From positions 1-10,100 of the forward strand of contig JAEWBU010000094.1 of NCBI GenBank assembly GCA_023390985.1: a stretch of DNA of 10,100 nucleotides. The letters run 5' to 3'. Positions 1 through 8,313 of the stretch are shown here, piece by piece. The DNA is from Pseudomonadota bacterium. GTDB taxonomy: Bacteria > Pseudomonadota > Gammaproteobacteria > Burkholderiales > Burkholderiaceae_C. Under the pieces are notes generated by a model. It ran no database searches. It was not told the origin of the DNA and saw only the letters and a program-made list of their open reading frames with translations. The translations under genes were made by a program, and so were the position numbers. How positions within the stretch are numbered: position 1 is the first letter of the stretch; every line of letters begins with the position of its first letter.

Positions 1-1296
<1,296 letters not shown>

Positions 1297-1312
<16 letters not shown>

Positions 1313-1336
1313 GTATCAGACATCACAATTGTCTGA
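1297..1336. promoter_or_regulatory. Putative upstream activating sequence: four TCAGACA half-sites
   Basis: The heptamer TCAGACA or its complement TGTCTGA occurs four times: 1297-1303 (+), 1306-1312 (-), 1316-1322 (+) and 1330-1336 (-). The first pair forms the perfect 16-bp palindrome TCAGACATATGTCTGA. The outer pair is TCAGACA-N7-TGTCTGA. The middle two form TGTCTGAGTATCAGACA, which fits the TGT-N10/11-ACA style of some Fis-type activators. The array is centred about 98-119 bp before the predicted transcription start, the usual distance for enhancer-binding proteins. It is markedly richer in A+T than its surroundings. The sequence pattern is observed; binding by the adjacent regulator is inferred. 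Which pairing is the true dimer site is open. Confidence 0.8.
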
Positions 1337-1379
1337 TTCGTAAACAACTCGTCAGCCTTCGGAGCGGGGAGGTCTTGAA

Positions 1380-1392
1380 AATCAACCACTTG
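1380..1392 (+). promoter_or_regulatory. Putative IHF binding site
   Basis: AATCAACCACTTG matches the IHF consensus WATCAANNNNTTR at every defined position. It lies between the activator half-sites and the sigma-54 promoter, where an IHF bend commonly brings the activator to the polymerase. Its centre is near -38 from the predicted start, which is closer to the promoter than in many sigma-54 systems and could touch the edge of the polymerase footprint. The function is inferred from sequence and position only. Confidence 0.55.
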
Positions 1393-1425
1393 CGCGCTGG
1401 CACGGGCCGTGCAACCGCCAGCGCG
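1393..1425. repeat. 9-bp inverted repeat spanning the sigma-54 promoter
   Basis: CGCGCTGGC (1393-1401) is perfectly complementary to GCCAGCGCG (1417-1425), with a 15-bp spacer. The left arm includes the -24 GG, and the right arm ends at the predicted start site. A smaller inverted repeat, GCACGG-G-CCGTGC (1400-1412), is nested in it and covers the promoter core. It could be an operator for a second regulator, a weak terminator for the upstream regulator gene (only a poor T-tract follows), or chance in GC-rich DNA. The symmetry is observed; its meaning is unknown. Confidence 0.4.
1398..1413 (+). promoter_or_regulatory. Sigma-54 (-24/-12) promoter of the transporter operon
   Basis: TGGCACG-N4-GTGCA matches the consensus TGGCACG-N4-TTGCA with one mismatch (G for the first T of the -12 element). 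The GG at 1399-1400 and the GC at 1411-1412 are separated by exactly 10 bp, the spacing sigma-54 requires. Transcription would start near 1424, giving a leader of about 29 nt. The site lies downstream of a sigma-54 activator gene and its likely binding sites, and upstream of a gene with a good ribosome binding site, so the context strongly supports it. No sigma-70-type promoter is evident in this gap. Confidence 0.85.
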
Positions 1426-1442
1426 GGTTTGCAGTTTCAAAC

Positions 1443-1447
1443 AGGAG
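1443..1447 (+). promoter_or_regulatory. Ribosome binding site deciding the binding-protein start
   Basis: AGGAG ends 5 nt before the ATG at 1453. It fixes the start of the binding protein, because the first residues after that ATG form a proper secretion signal, while longer in-frame readings (for example from the TTG at 1375) would begin upstream of the promoter. A weak 5-bp hairpin, GTTTG/CAAAC (1427-1431 with 1438-1442), sits immediately before it in the short leader. Confidence 0.8.
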
Positions 1448-1452
1448 ACAAC

Positions 1453-2652
1453 ATGCAACGACGCACCTGGGTCGCTCTCGCCGCGCTGGCCGCCTCGGCC
1501 TTCGCCACTCCCTTCGCCGTCGCCCAGTCCAAGGGCGACATCAAGATCGCCCACATCTACAGCCGCACCGGCCCGCTCGAGGCCTACGGCAAGCAGACCC
1601 AGACCGGGCTGCTGATGGGCCTGGAGTACGCCACCGGCGGCACGATGACGGTCAACGGCCGCAAGATCGTGGTGATCGAGAAGGACGACCAGGGCAAGCC
1701 CGACGTGGGCAAGAGCCTGCTGGCCACCGCCTACGGCGACGACAAGGTGGACCTGGCGGTCGGCCCGACCTCCAGCGCCGTGGCCCTTGCCATGCTGCCG
1801 GTCGCCGAGGAGTACAAGAAGATCCTGCTGGTCGAGCCCGCCGTGGCCGACGCCATCACCGGCGACAAGTGGAACAAGTACATCTTCCGCACCGGCCGCA
1901 ACAGCTCGCAGGACGCGGCCAGCAACGCCGCGGTGGCGGACCAGGACGGCGTGTCCATCGCCACGCTGGCACAGGACTACGCGTTCGGCCGCGACGGCAT
2001 CAAGGCCTTCAAGGAAGCGCTGAAGAAGGCCAAGGTGGTCCACGAGGAATACCTGCCGCCCAACACCACCGACTTCACCGCCGGCATCCAGCGCGTCGTC
2101 GACCAGCTCAAGGACAAGCCCGGCCGCAAGTTCATCGCCGTGGTCTGGGCCGGCGCCACGCCGCCGTTCAATGCGCTGGCGGCGCAGAACCTCAAGCAGC
2201 GCTACGGCATCGACGTGGCCACGGGCGGCAACATCCTGCCGGCCATGGTCTCGTACAAGCAGTTCCCCGGCATGGAAGGCGCCACCTACTACTACTTCGG
2301 CATCCCGAAGAACCCGGTGAACGAGGCCCTGGTCGCGGCCCACTACAAGCAGTTCAAGTCGCCGCCCGACTTCTTCACCGCCGGCGGCTTCACCGCCGCG
2401 ATGGCGATCGTCTCCGCGCTGAAGAAGACCAACGCCGAGACCGACGCCAACAAGCTCATTTCGGCCATGGAAGGCATGAGCTTCGACACGCCCAAGGGCA
2501 AGATGACCTTCCGGAAGGAAGACCACCAGGCGATGCAGAGCATGTACCACTTCAAGATCAAGGCCGACCCGGCCTTCGCTTGGGGCGTGCCGGAGCTGGT
2601 GCGCGAGATCAAGCCGGAAGAGATGCAAATCCCCGTGCGCAACAAGCGCTGA
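1453..2652 (+). CDS. Periplasmic substrate-binding protein of a branched-chain amino acid type (HAAT) ABC transporter
   Basis: This protein captures the substrate in the periplasm and delivers it to the LivH/LivM-type permease encoded downstream. It has 399 residues, a usual size for type I (LivK-like) binding proteins. Residues 1-24 are a Sec signal peptide: basic MQRRT, a hydrophobic Ala/Leu core, and probable cleavage after AVA before Gln25. The mature start (GDIKIAHIYSRTGPLEAYGKQ) and the segments DDQGKPDVG, VDLAVGPTSS and TLAQDYAFGRDG are typical of the Periplasmic_binding_6 / Leu-Ile-Val-binding family. There is no lipobox cysteine, so it is probably soluble. It is the first gene of the operon, directly behind the sigma-54 promoter. 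Relatives transport amino acids, amides, urea, aromatic acids and other small polar compounds, so the ligand cannot be assigned from the sequence. A strong hairpin follows the stop codon. Confidence 0.93.
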   Translation: MQRRTWVALAALAASAFATPFAVAQSKGDIKIAHIYSRTGPLEAYGKQTQTGLLMGLEYATGGTMTVNGRKIVVIEKDDQGKPDVGKSLLATAYGDDKVDLAVGPTSSAVALAMLPVAEEYKKILLVEPAVADAITGDKWNKYIFRTGRNSSQDAASNAAVADQDGVSIATLAQDYAFGRDGIKAFKEALKKAKVVHEEYLPPNTTDFTAGIQRVVDQLKDKPGRKFIAVVWAGATPPFNALAAQNLKQRYGIDVATGGNILPAMVSYKQFPGMEGATYYYFGIPKNPVNEALVAAHYKQFKSPPDFFTAGGFTAAMAIVSALKKTNAETDANKLISAMEGMSFDTPKGKMTFRKEDHQAMQSMYHFKIKADPAFAWGVPELVREIKPEEMQIPVRNKR

Positions 2653-2658
2653 CAGTCG

Positions 2659-2682
2659 CGGCGGGCGCCACGGCGCCCGCCG
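2659..2682 (+). promoter_or_regulatory. GC-rich intercistronic hairpin after the binding-protein gene
   Basis: CGGCGGGCGCC (2659-2669) pairs perfectly with GGCGCCCGCCG (2672-2682); in RNA about nine of these pairs would form around a small loop. It begins 7 nt after the stop codon of the binding-protein gene. The following bases, ATTTCCCCC, are not a real U-tract, so it is more likely a partial terminator or a 3' mRNA stabiliser than a full stop. Such structures after binding-protein genes (the malE-malF type of arrangement) raise the level of the binding protein over the membrane parts. Confidence 0.6.
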
Positions 2683-2710
2683 ATTTCCCCCTCAAGACGA
2701 TGCCAGGACC

Positions 2711-2726
2711 GCCCGTGCGAACGGGC
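2711..2726 (+). other. Small hairpin with GNRA-type (GCGA) tetraloop in the leader of the first ATPase gene
   Basis: GCCCGT (2711-2716) and ACGGGC (2721-2726) form a perfect 6-bp stem closed by the loop GCGA, a stable GNRA tetraloop. It lies 30-45 nt before the ATG at 2756. No recognisable Shine-Dalgarno sequence lies close to that ATG, so the structure may matter for ribosome access or mRNA stability. The fold is read by eye only; the rest of the 103-bp gap (2653-2755) shows no promoter or small gene. Confidence 0.4.
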
Positions 2727-2755
2727 TGGTTCGGCACTCGCTCACCCGCACGACC

Positions 2756-3522
2756 ATGAGCCGACTCGAAACCCGCGACCTCACCATCCGCTTCGGCGGG
2801 CACGTGGCGGTCAATGCCGTCTCGTGCAGCTTCGAGCCCGGAACGCTGACGGCCATCGTCGGTCCGAACGGCGCCGGCAAGACGACCTACTTCAACCTGA
2901 TCTCCGGGCAGCTGAAGGCGAGCTCGGGCACGGTGAGCCTGGGCGGCCGCGACCTGTCGGGCCTGCCGGCCTCGGAGCGCACGCGCGCCGGGCTGGGCCG
3001 CGCGTTCCAGCTCACCAACCTGTTCCCGCGCCTGACGGTGCTGGAGAACGTGCGGCTGGCGGTGCAGGCCAGGCGCGAGGGCCCGCACCGGCGCGGCCTG
3101 AACCTGTGGAGCGTGTGGAGCGAGCACCAGGCGCTGCGCGAGCGGGCCGACGAGATCCTCGCGTCGATCGCGCTGGCCGACAAGGAAGACGAAATGGTGG
3201 CCAACCTGCCGCACGGCGACCAGCGCAAGCTGGAAGTGGCGCTGCTGATGGCGCTGGAGCCGCAGGTGTTCATGTTCGACGAGCCCACGGCCGGCATGAA
3301 CGCCGCCGAGGCGCCCGTCATCCTGAACCTGATCCGCAAGCTCAAGGAAGACAGGAGCAAGACCATCCTGCTGGTGGAACACAAGATGGACGTGGTGCGC
3401 GAACTGGCCGACCGCATCATCGTGCTGCACAACGGATCGCTGGTCGCCGACGGCGAACCGGCCGAGGTGATCGCCTCGCCGATCGTGCAGGAAGCCTATC
3501 TCGGCGTGAGCAAGGAGGCGGC

Positions 3523-3526
<4 letters not shown>
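2756..3526 (+). CDS. livG: ABC transporter ATP-binding protein, LivG type
   Basis: This is one of two ATPases that power the importer at the inner face of the membrane. It has 256 residues, normal for LivG. Walker A is GPNGAGKT (36-43), the Q-loop is GRAFQ (Gln85), the signature is LPHGDQ (151-156; a degenerate LSGGQ seen in many LivG proteins), Walker B is VFMFDE (171-176) followed by PTAGMN, and the switch histidine is His209 in LLVEHKMD. The long insertion after the Q-loop, about 103-125, is also LivG-like. The ATG at 2756 is chosen because MSRLETRDLTIRFGG fits the family N-terminus, although its Shine-Dalgarno is poor. The stop overlaps the next start (ATGA, 3523-3526), so the two ATPases are translationally coupled. 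The symbol reflects family resemblance, not proven leucine transport. Confidence 0.93.
3512..3518 (+). promoter_or_regulatory. Strong ribosome binding site for the second ATPase gene
   Basis: AAGGAGG lies inside the last codons of the first ATPase gene, 4 nt before the ATG at 3523. With the ATGA overlap it supports coupled but independently strong translation of the second ATPase. Confidence 0.75.
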
Positions 3527-4244
<718 letters not shown>

Positions 4245-4248
<4 letters not shown>

Positions 4249-5225
4249 ACAAGCTGGATTTCGACTGGAAGCCGCTGGCCCTGGCGCCGCTGCTGGCGCT
4301 GCTGGTGCTGCCCTTCATCGGCTCGCCCTCGACCTGGCTCACGCTCACGGTGGCGGGCCTGGCGATGGGCATGATCATCTTCATCATCGCCTCGGGCCTG
4401 ACGCTGGTGTTCGGCCTGATGGACGTGCTGAACTTCGGCCACGGCGTGTTCATCGCGCTGGGTGCCTTCGTCGCCACCAGCGTGCTGGGATCGATGGCTG
4501 ACTACACCGGTTCGGCCAGCCTGCTGCAGAACCTGCTGGCCGTGCTGCCCGCGATGGTCGTCGCGATGCTGGTGGCCGCCGGGGTGGGCCTGGCGTTCGA
4601 GCGCTTCATCGTGCGGCCGGTGTACGGCAACCACCTCAAGCAGATCCTGATCACGATGGGCGGGATGATCATCGGCGAGGAACTGATCAAGGTGATCTGG
4701 GGCCCGCTGCAGATCCCGCTGCCGCTGCCCGAGGGCATGCGCGGCGCGCTGCTGTTCGGCGATGCGGCCATCGAGAAGTACCGCCTGATCGCGGTGGTGG
4801 TCGGCGTGCTGGTGTTCGGCCTGCTGCTGTGGACGCTCACGCGCACCAAGCTGGGCCTGCTGATCCGCGCCGGCGTGCAGGACCGCGAGATGGTGGAGTC
4901 GCTCGGCTACCGCATCCACGTGCTCTTCATCGGCGTCTTCGTCGCGGGCAGCGCGCTGGCGGGCCTGGGCGGCGTGATGTGGGGCCTGTACCAGCAGAGC
5001 GTGATCCCGCAGATGGGCGCGCAGGTCAACGTGCTGATCTTCATCGTGCTGATCATCGGCGGGCTGGGCTCGACCACCGGCGCGCTGATCGGCGCGTTGC
5101 TGGTCGGCCTGATGGCCAACTACACCGGCTTCCTGCTGCCCAAGGCGGCGCTGTTCTCCAACATCGCGCTGATGATGGCCATCCTGCTGTGGCGGCCTCA
5201 GGGCGTGTACGCCCTGAGCAAGTGA
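4245..5225 (+). CDS. livH: ABC transporter permease, LivH type
   Basis: This is an inner-membrane permease that forms half of the translocation channel with the LivM-type protein. It has 326 residues with about eight to nine hydrophobic segments (roughly 10-27, 31-56, 63-82, 95-118, 132-152, 181-198, 224-248, 262-290, 303-316). The segment GLTLVFGLMDVLNFGHGVF (51-69) is the LivH family hallmark. The EAA-like cytoplasmic loop that docks on the ATPase is near 200-222 (TKLGLLIRAG, then MVESLGY). The ATG at 4245 overlaps the stop of the LivF-type gene as ATGA; the Shine-Dalgarno is weak, so translation probably depends on coupling. The gene order binding protein, G, F, H, M differs from the E. 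coli liv order but is common in Proteobacteria for importers of varied substrates. Confidence 0.94.
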
Positions 5226-5235
5226 GGGGCCGACC

Positions 5236-6345
5236 ATGATCTCCCGACTCCTCTCCAACGACTTCCCGCGCAGCCGCGTGCTGGCCGTGCTGCTGCTCGC
5301 GGTAGTGCTGGCGCTGGCCTTCACGCCGTTCATCTTCCCCGGCGTCAAGGCGCTCAACGTCGCGGCCAAGGTGCTGGTGTTCGTGGTGCTGGTGGCCAGC
5401 TTCGACCTGCTGCTGGGCTACACGGGCATCGTGAGCTTCGCGCACACCATGTTCTTCGGCATCGGCGCTTACGGCGTGGCCATCGCCTTCAGCCGCATCG
5501 GACCGACCTGGGGCGCGCTGTTCGCCGGCATCGCGGCGGCGCTGGTGCTGTCGTTCCTGCTGGCGCTGGCCATCGGCCTGTTCTCGCTGCGGGTGCGCGC
5601 CATCTTCTTCTCGATGATCACGCTGGCCTTCGCGGCGGCGTTCCAGACGCTGGCTTCGCAGCTGTCGGAGATCACCGGCGGCGAGGACGGCCTGACCTTC
5701 AAGGTGCCGCAGGTCCTGTCGCCCAGCTTCGAACTGGCCGCCGAGCCCTTCCTGGGCGTGAGCCTGGACGGCCGGCTGATCTGCTACTACCTGCTGTTCT
5801 TCACGGCGGTGGTGCTGGTGCTGGCGCTGCTGCGCATCGTGAACTCGCCGTTCGGCCGCGTGCTGCAGGCCATTCGCGAGAACGAGTTCCGCGCCGAGGC
5901 CATCGGCTATCGCGTGGTGGTCTACCGCACGACCTCGGCCATCCTGTCGGCGCTGTTCGCCACGCTGGCCGGCGCGATGCTGGCGCTCTGGCTGCGCTAC
6001 AACGGGCCGGACACCTCGCTGTCGTTCGAGATCATGCTGGACGTGCTGCTGATCGTGGTGATCGGCGGCATGGGCACGATCTACGGCGCGGTCATCGGCT
6101 CGGGCCTCTTCGTGGTGGCGCAAAGCTACCTGCAGGACCTGCTGCGCCTGGCCAGCGAGGCCGTGTCCGGCCTGCCGTGGCTGGCCGCGCTGCTGTCGCC
6201 GGACCGCTGGCTGCTCTGGCTGGGCGTGCTGTTCGTGCTGTCCGTCTACTACTTCCCGACCGGCGTGGTGGGCAAGCTGCGCTCGATGCGCGCCGCCGCG
6301 CCCCGGCCGCCCGCCACCGGCGAACCGCGTCCCGTCCTCAAGTAG
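5236..6345 (+). CDS. livM: ABC transporter permease, LivM type
   Basis: This is the second inner-membrane permease of the importer. It has 369 residues and about eight to ten hydrophobic segments, beginning with 14-34 and 42-60. The segment FDLLLGYTGIVSFAHTMFFG (56-75) and the motif TGGEDGL (147-153) are LivM hallmarks; the EAA-like loop is near 203-225 (NSPFGRVLQAIRENE). The final 20 residues are a Pro/Arg-rich cytoplasmic tail. The ATG at 5236 follows the LivH-type stop by 10 bp, and GAGGGG (5224-5229), overlapping that stop codon, can serve as the ribosome binding site. All five parts of the importer are therefore present and intact. Confidence 0.94.
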   Translation: MISRLLSNDFPRSRVLAVLLLAVVLALAFTPFIFPGVKALNVAAKVLVFVVLVASFDLLLGYTGIVSFAHTMFFGIGAYGVAIAFSRIGPTWGALFAGIAAALVLSFLLALAIGLFSLRVRAIFFSMITLAFAAAFQTLASQLSEITGGEDGLTFKVPQVLSPSFELAAEPFLGVSLDGRLICYYLLFFTAVVLVLALLRIVNSPFGRVLQAIRENEFRAEAIGYRVVVYRTTSAILSALFATLAGAMLALWLRYNGPDTSLSFEIMLDVLLIVVIGGMGTIYGAVIGSGLFVVAQSYLQDLLRLASEAVSGLPWLAALLSPDRWLLWLGVLFVLSVYYFPTGVVGKLRSMRAAAPRPPATGEPRPVLK

Positions 6346-6354
6346 CCGCAGACG

Positions 6355-6362
6355 AAGGAAGG
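6355..6362 (+). promoter_or_regulatory. Ribosome binding site for the hydrolase gene
   Basis: AAGGAAGG ends 5 nt before the ATG at 6368 and lies in the 22-bp gap after the LivM-type gene. No promoter or terminator fits in this gap, which supports co-transcription of the hydrolase with the transporter. Confidence 0.7.
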
Positions 6363-6367
6363 CTTCC

Positions 6368-7267
6368 ATGGTCCCCACCTCGAACTACGTCACCTGCGCC
6401 GGCCGCGAGATCCACTACATGGAGTGGGGCGCGGGGAACGCCGGCACGGTCATCGCGTGGCACGGCCTGGCGCGCACCGGCCGCGACATGGACGAACTGG
6501 CGCAGCACCTGGGCGACCGCTGGCGCGTGATCTGCCCGGACACGCTGGGGCGCGGCTTCTCGCAGTGGAGCCCGCAGCCGCAGGCCGAGTACACGCTGGC
6601 CTTCTATTCGCGGCTGGCGGCGGACCTGTTCGACCAGCTGAAGATCGACAGCGCGCACTGGGTCGGCACCTCGATGGGCGGCGCCATCGGCACCGTGTGC
6701 GCAGGCGGCATCGTCCAGCCCCGCCTGAAGGGCCGCATCCGCAGCCTGGTGCTCAACGACAACGCGCCGCGGCTCGCGCAGGCGGCGGTGGAGCGTATCA
6801 AGGCCTATGCCGGCAACCCGCCGGCCTTCGCCACGATGGCGGAACTCGAGGCCTTCTTCCGGCAGGTCTACAAGCCCTACGGCTGGCTGAGCGACGCGCA
6901 ATGGCGCCGCATGGCGGAAACGTCCGCGCGGCGACTGCCCGACGGCCGGCTGACGCCGCACTACGACCCCCAGATGGTTCGCCAGTTCATCGACCATCCG
7001 CGCGACTACGACCTCTGGAAGGACTACGACGCCATCGAGGCGCCGGTGCTGTGCCTGCGCGGCGCCGAGTCCGACCTGGTGCTGCCCGACGCCATCGAGG
7101 AGATGACGCGCCGCGGCCCCGGCGCGCGCGGCCGCCTGCGCGTGGTGGAAGTGCCCGGCTGCGGCCACGCGCCGGCGCTGAACGTGCCCGACCAGCTCGA
7201 GCTGGTCGCCGGCTTCATCGAAGAGAGCGAGCGCGCCTTCCAGGCCGCGCGCCTGGTCAGCGCGTAG
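6368..7267 (+). CDS. Alpha/beta hydrolase, last gene of the transporter operon
   Basis: This is a cytoplasmic hydrolase of the alpha/beta fold, probably cleaving an ester, amide, lactone or carbon-carbon bond in the imported compound. It has 299 residues and no signal peptide. The visible machinery is complete: oxyanion-hole His32-Gly33 (WHGLARTGRD), nucleophile Ser102 in GTSMGG (100-105), probable acid Asp236 (GAESDLVLP) and catalytic His267 (GCGHAPAL). Residues about 130-215, between strand 6 and the acid, form the variable cap that sets specificity; this part resembles no substrate class I can name. A gap of only 22 bp from the LivM-type gene and a good ribosome binding site make it part of the same operon. 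Its stop overlaps the end of hemH, on the other strand, by 11 bp. Fold and catalysis are firm; the substrate is unknown. Confidence 0.9.
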   Translation: MVPTSNYVTCAGREIHYMEWGAGNAGTVIAWHGLARTGRDMDELAQHLGDRWRVICPDTLGRGFSQWSPQPQAEYTLAFYSRLAADLFDQLKIDSAHWVGTSMGGAIGTVCAGGIVQPRLKGRIRSLVLNDNAPRLAQAAVERIKAYAGNPPAFATMAELEAFFRQVYKPYGWLSDAQWRRMAETSARRLPDGRLTPHYDPQMVRQFIDHPRDYDLWKDYDAIEAPVLCLRGAESDLVLPDAIEEMTRRGPGARGRLRVVEVPGCGHAPALNVPDQLELVAGFIEESERAFQAARLVSA

Positions 7268-8297
7268 GCCAGCCCGCCAGGTTGCGGGCGGTGATGTCGC
7301 CCAGCGCGCGGATCCACAGCGGCTCGCCATTCAGGCAAGGGATGTAGCGGAAGTCCTTGCCGCCGCTTTCGAGGAAGGCGTCGCGGCCTTCCTGCGCGAT
7401 TTCCTCCAGCGTCTCCAGGCAATCGCTGGTGAAGCCCGGGCAGGCCACGTCCACGCGCTGAACCCCTTTCTTGCCGAGCGCGCGCAGCGTCGGCTCGGTG
7501 TACGGCTCCAGCCATTTGGCTCGCCCGAACCGCGACTGGTAGGCCACCGTGTAGTCGCCCTCGGCCAGGCCGAGCCGTCCTGCCAGCAGGCGCGCGGTCG
7601 CCAGGCACTCGCTGCTGTACGGATCGCCCAGCTTCACCGTGCGCTCGGGCACGCCGTGGAAGCTCATGACGAAGTGGTCGGGCGGGCCGTTCTCGCGCCA
7701 GTGGCCGCCGATGCGGCGGGCCAGCGCTTCGATGTAGCCCGGGTCGTCGTGGTAGCGGTTCACGAAACGCAGCTCCGGCACGTTGCGAGCGCCGCGGGCC
7801 CAGTCCGTGACGTCGTCGATCACGCTGGCGGTTGTCGTGCCCGAGTACTGGGGATAGGCGGTGATCACCAGGATGCGGGTCGCGCCTTCGGCCTTGAGCG
7901 CATCGAGCTGCGAAGCGATCGACGGGTTGCCGTAGCGCATCGCGTAGCGCACCTTCACGCGATGGCCGTCCTCGCCCAGGCGGCCTTGCAGCAGCAAGGA
8001 CTGCCGCTGCGTCCACAGCTTCAGCGGCGAGCCCTCGGGTGTCCAGATGGTGGCGTACTTGGCCGCGGACTTGGAGGAGCGGAACGGCAGGATCAGCCCG
8101 TGCAGGATCGGCAGCCAGACGGCGCGCGGGATCTCCACCACGCGCGGATCGGAGAGGAACTGGCGCAGGTAGCGGCGCACCGCCGCCGGCGTGGGCTCGT
8201 CGGGCGTGCCCAGGTTGCAGAGCAGCACGCCGGTGGTCGCGGCCTGGCCTTGCATGGCTGCTTCGGGCTCGGCGCGGTAACGGGACGGAAGGGGCAT
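7257..8297 (-). CDS. hemH: Ferrochelatase
   Basis: This enzyme inserts Fe(II) into a porphyrin, the last step of protoheme synthesis, at or near the inner membrane. It has 346 residues, normal for a proteobacterial HemH. Landmarks are LLCNLGTPDEPTP (25-37), LSDPRVVEIP (48-57), YAMRYGNPSI (118-127), AYPQYSGTTTASVIDDV (147-163), the catalytic His214 in SFHGVPERT, and CPGFTSDCLETLEEI (286-300) with the conserved Glu295. The ATG at 8297 is preferred over the Met at 8255 because a leader of about 20 residues before the first strand is usual in betaproteobacterial HemH; neither has a clear Shine-Dalgarno. The gene is divergent from the HAD gene, with 16 bp between start codons, and converges on the hydrolase gene with an 11-bp overlap. 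It appears unrelated to the transporter operon. Confidence 0.96.
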   Translation of the reverse strand: MPLPSRYRAEPEAAMQGQAATTGVLLCNLGTPDEPTPAAVRRYLRQFLSDPRVVEIPRAVWLPILHGLILPFRSSKSAAKYATIWTPEGSPLKLWTQRQSLLLQGRLGEDGHRVKVRYAMRYGNPSIASQLDALKAEGATRILVITAYPQYSGTTTASVIDDVTDWARGARNVPELRFVNRYHDDPGYIEALARRIGGHWRENGPPDHFVMSFHGVPERTVKLGDPYSSECLATARLLAGRLGLAEGDYTVAYQSRFGRAKWLEPYTEPTLRALGKKGVQRVDVACPGFTSDCLETLEEIAQEGRDAFLESGGKDFRYIPCLNGEPLWIRALGDITARNLAGWPTR

Positions 8298-8301
8298 CCG
8301 T

Positions 8302-8307
8302 TATTCT
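8302..8307 (+). promoter_or_regulatory. Possible -10 element of a leaderless HAD gene
   Basis: TATTCT (TANNNT type) ends exactly 6 bases before the A of the ATG at 8314, so transcription would begin at or next to the start codon. No Shine-Dalgarno lies at a useful distance (GGAAGGGG at 8287-8294 is 19 nt away), and no clear -35 box is seen. This is the usual picture of a leaderless gene, but a six-base match is weak evidence by itself. Confidence 0.4.
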
Positions 8308-8313
8308 CGCCCG

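Noticed and set aside
1375..1452. Longer N-terminus (from TTG) for the binding protein
   Set aside because: This stretch contains the IHF match and the sigma-54 promoter; the signal peptide and Shine-Dalgarno support the ATG at 1453.
1967..1981. TGGCACAG as a second sigma-54 promoter inside the binding-protein gene
   Set aside because: The dinucleotide at the -12 position is CG instead of GC with 10-bp spacing, and it lies within coding sequence.
7272..7289. Hairpin GCCCGC-N6-GCGGGC as terminator of the transporter operon
   Set aside because: It has only six pairs, no T-tract follows, and the bases encode the conserved end of HemH; it may be incidental.
8253..8255. Internal Met as the hemH start
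   Set aside because: It would shorten the N-terminal leader to about 10 residues before the LLCNLGTP strand; the first ATG at 8297 fits betaproteobacterial HemH length better. It is not fully excluded.
8287..8294. GGAAGGGG as ribosome binding site of the HAD gene
   Set aside because: It is 19 nt before the ATG, too far for normal initiation, and it lies across the hemH start on the other strand.
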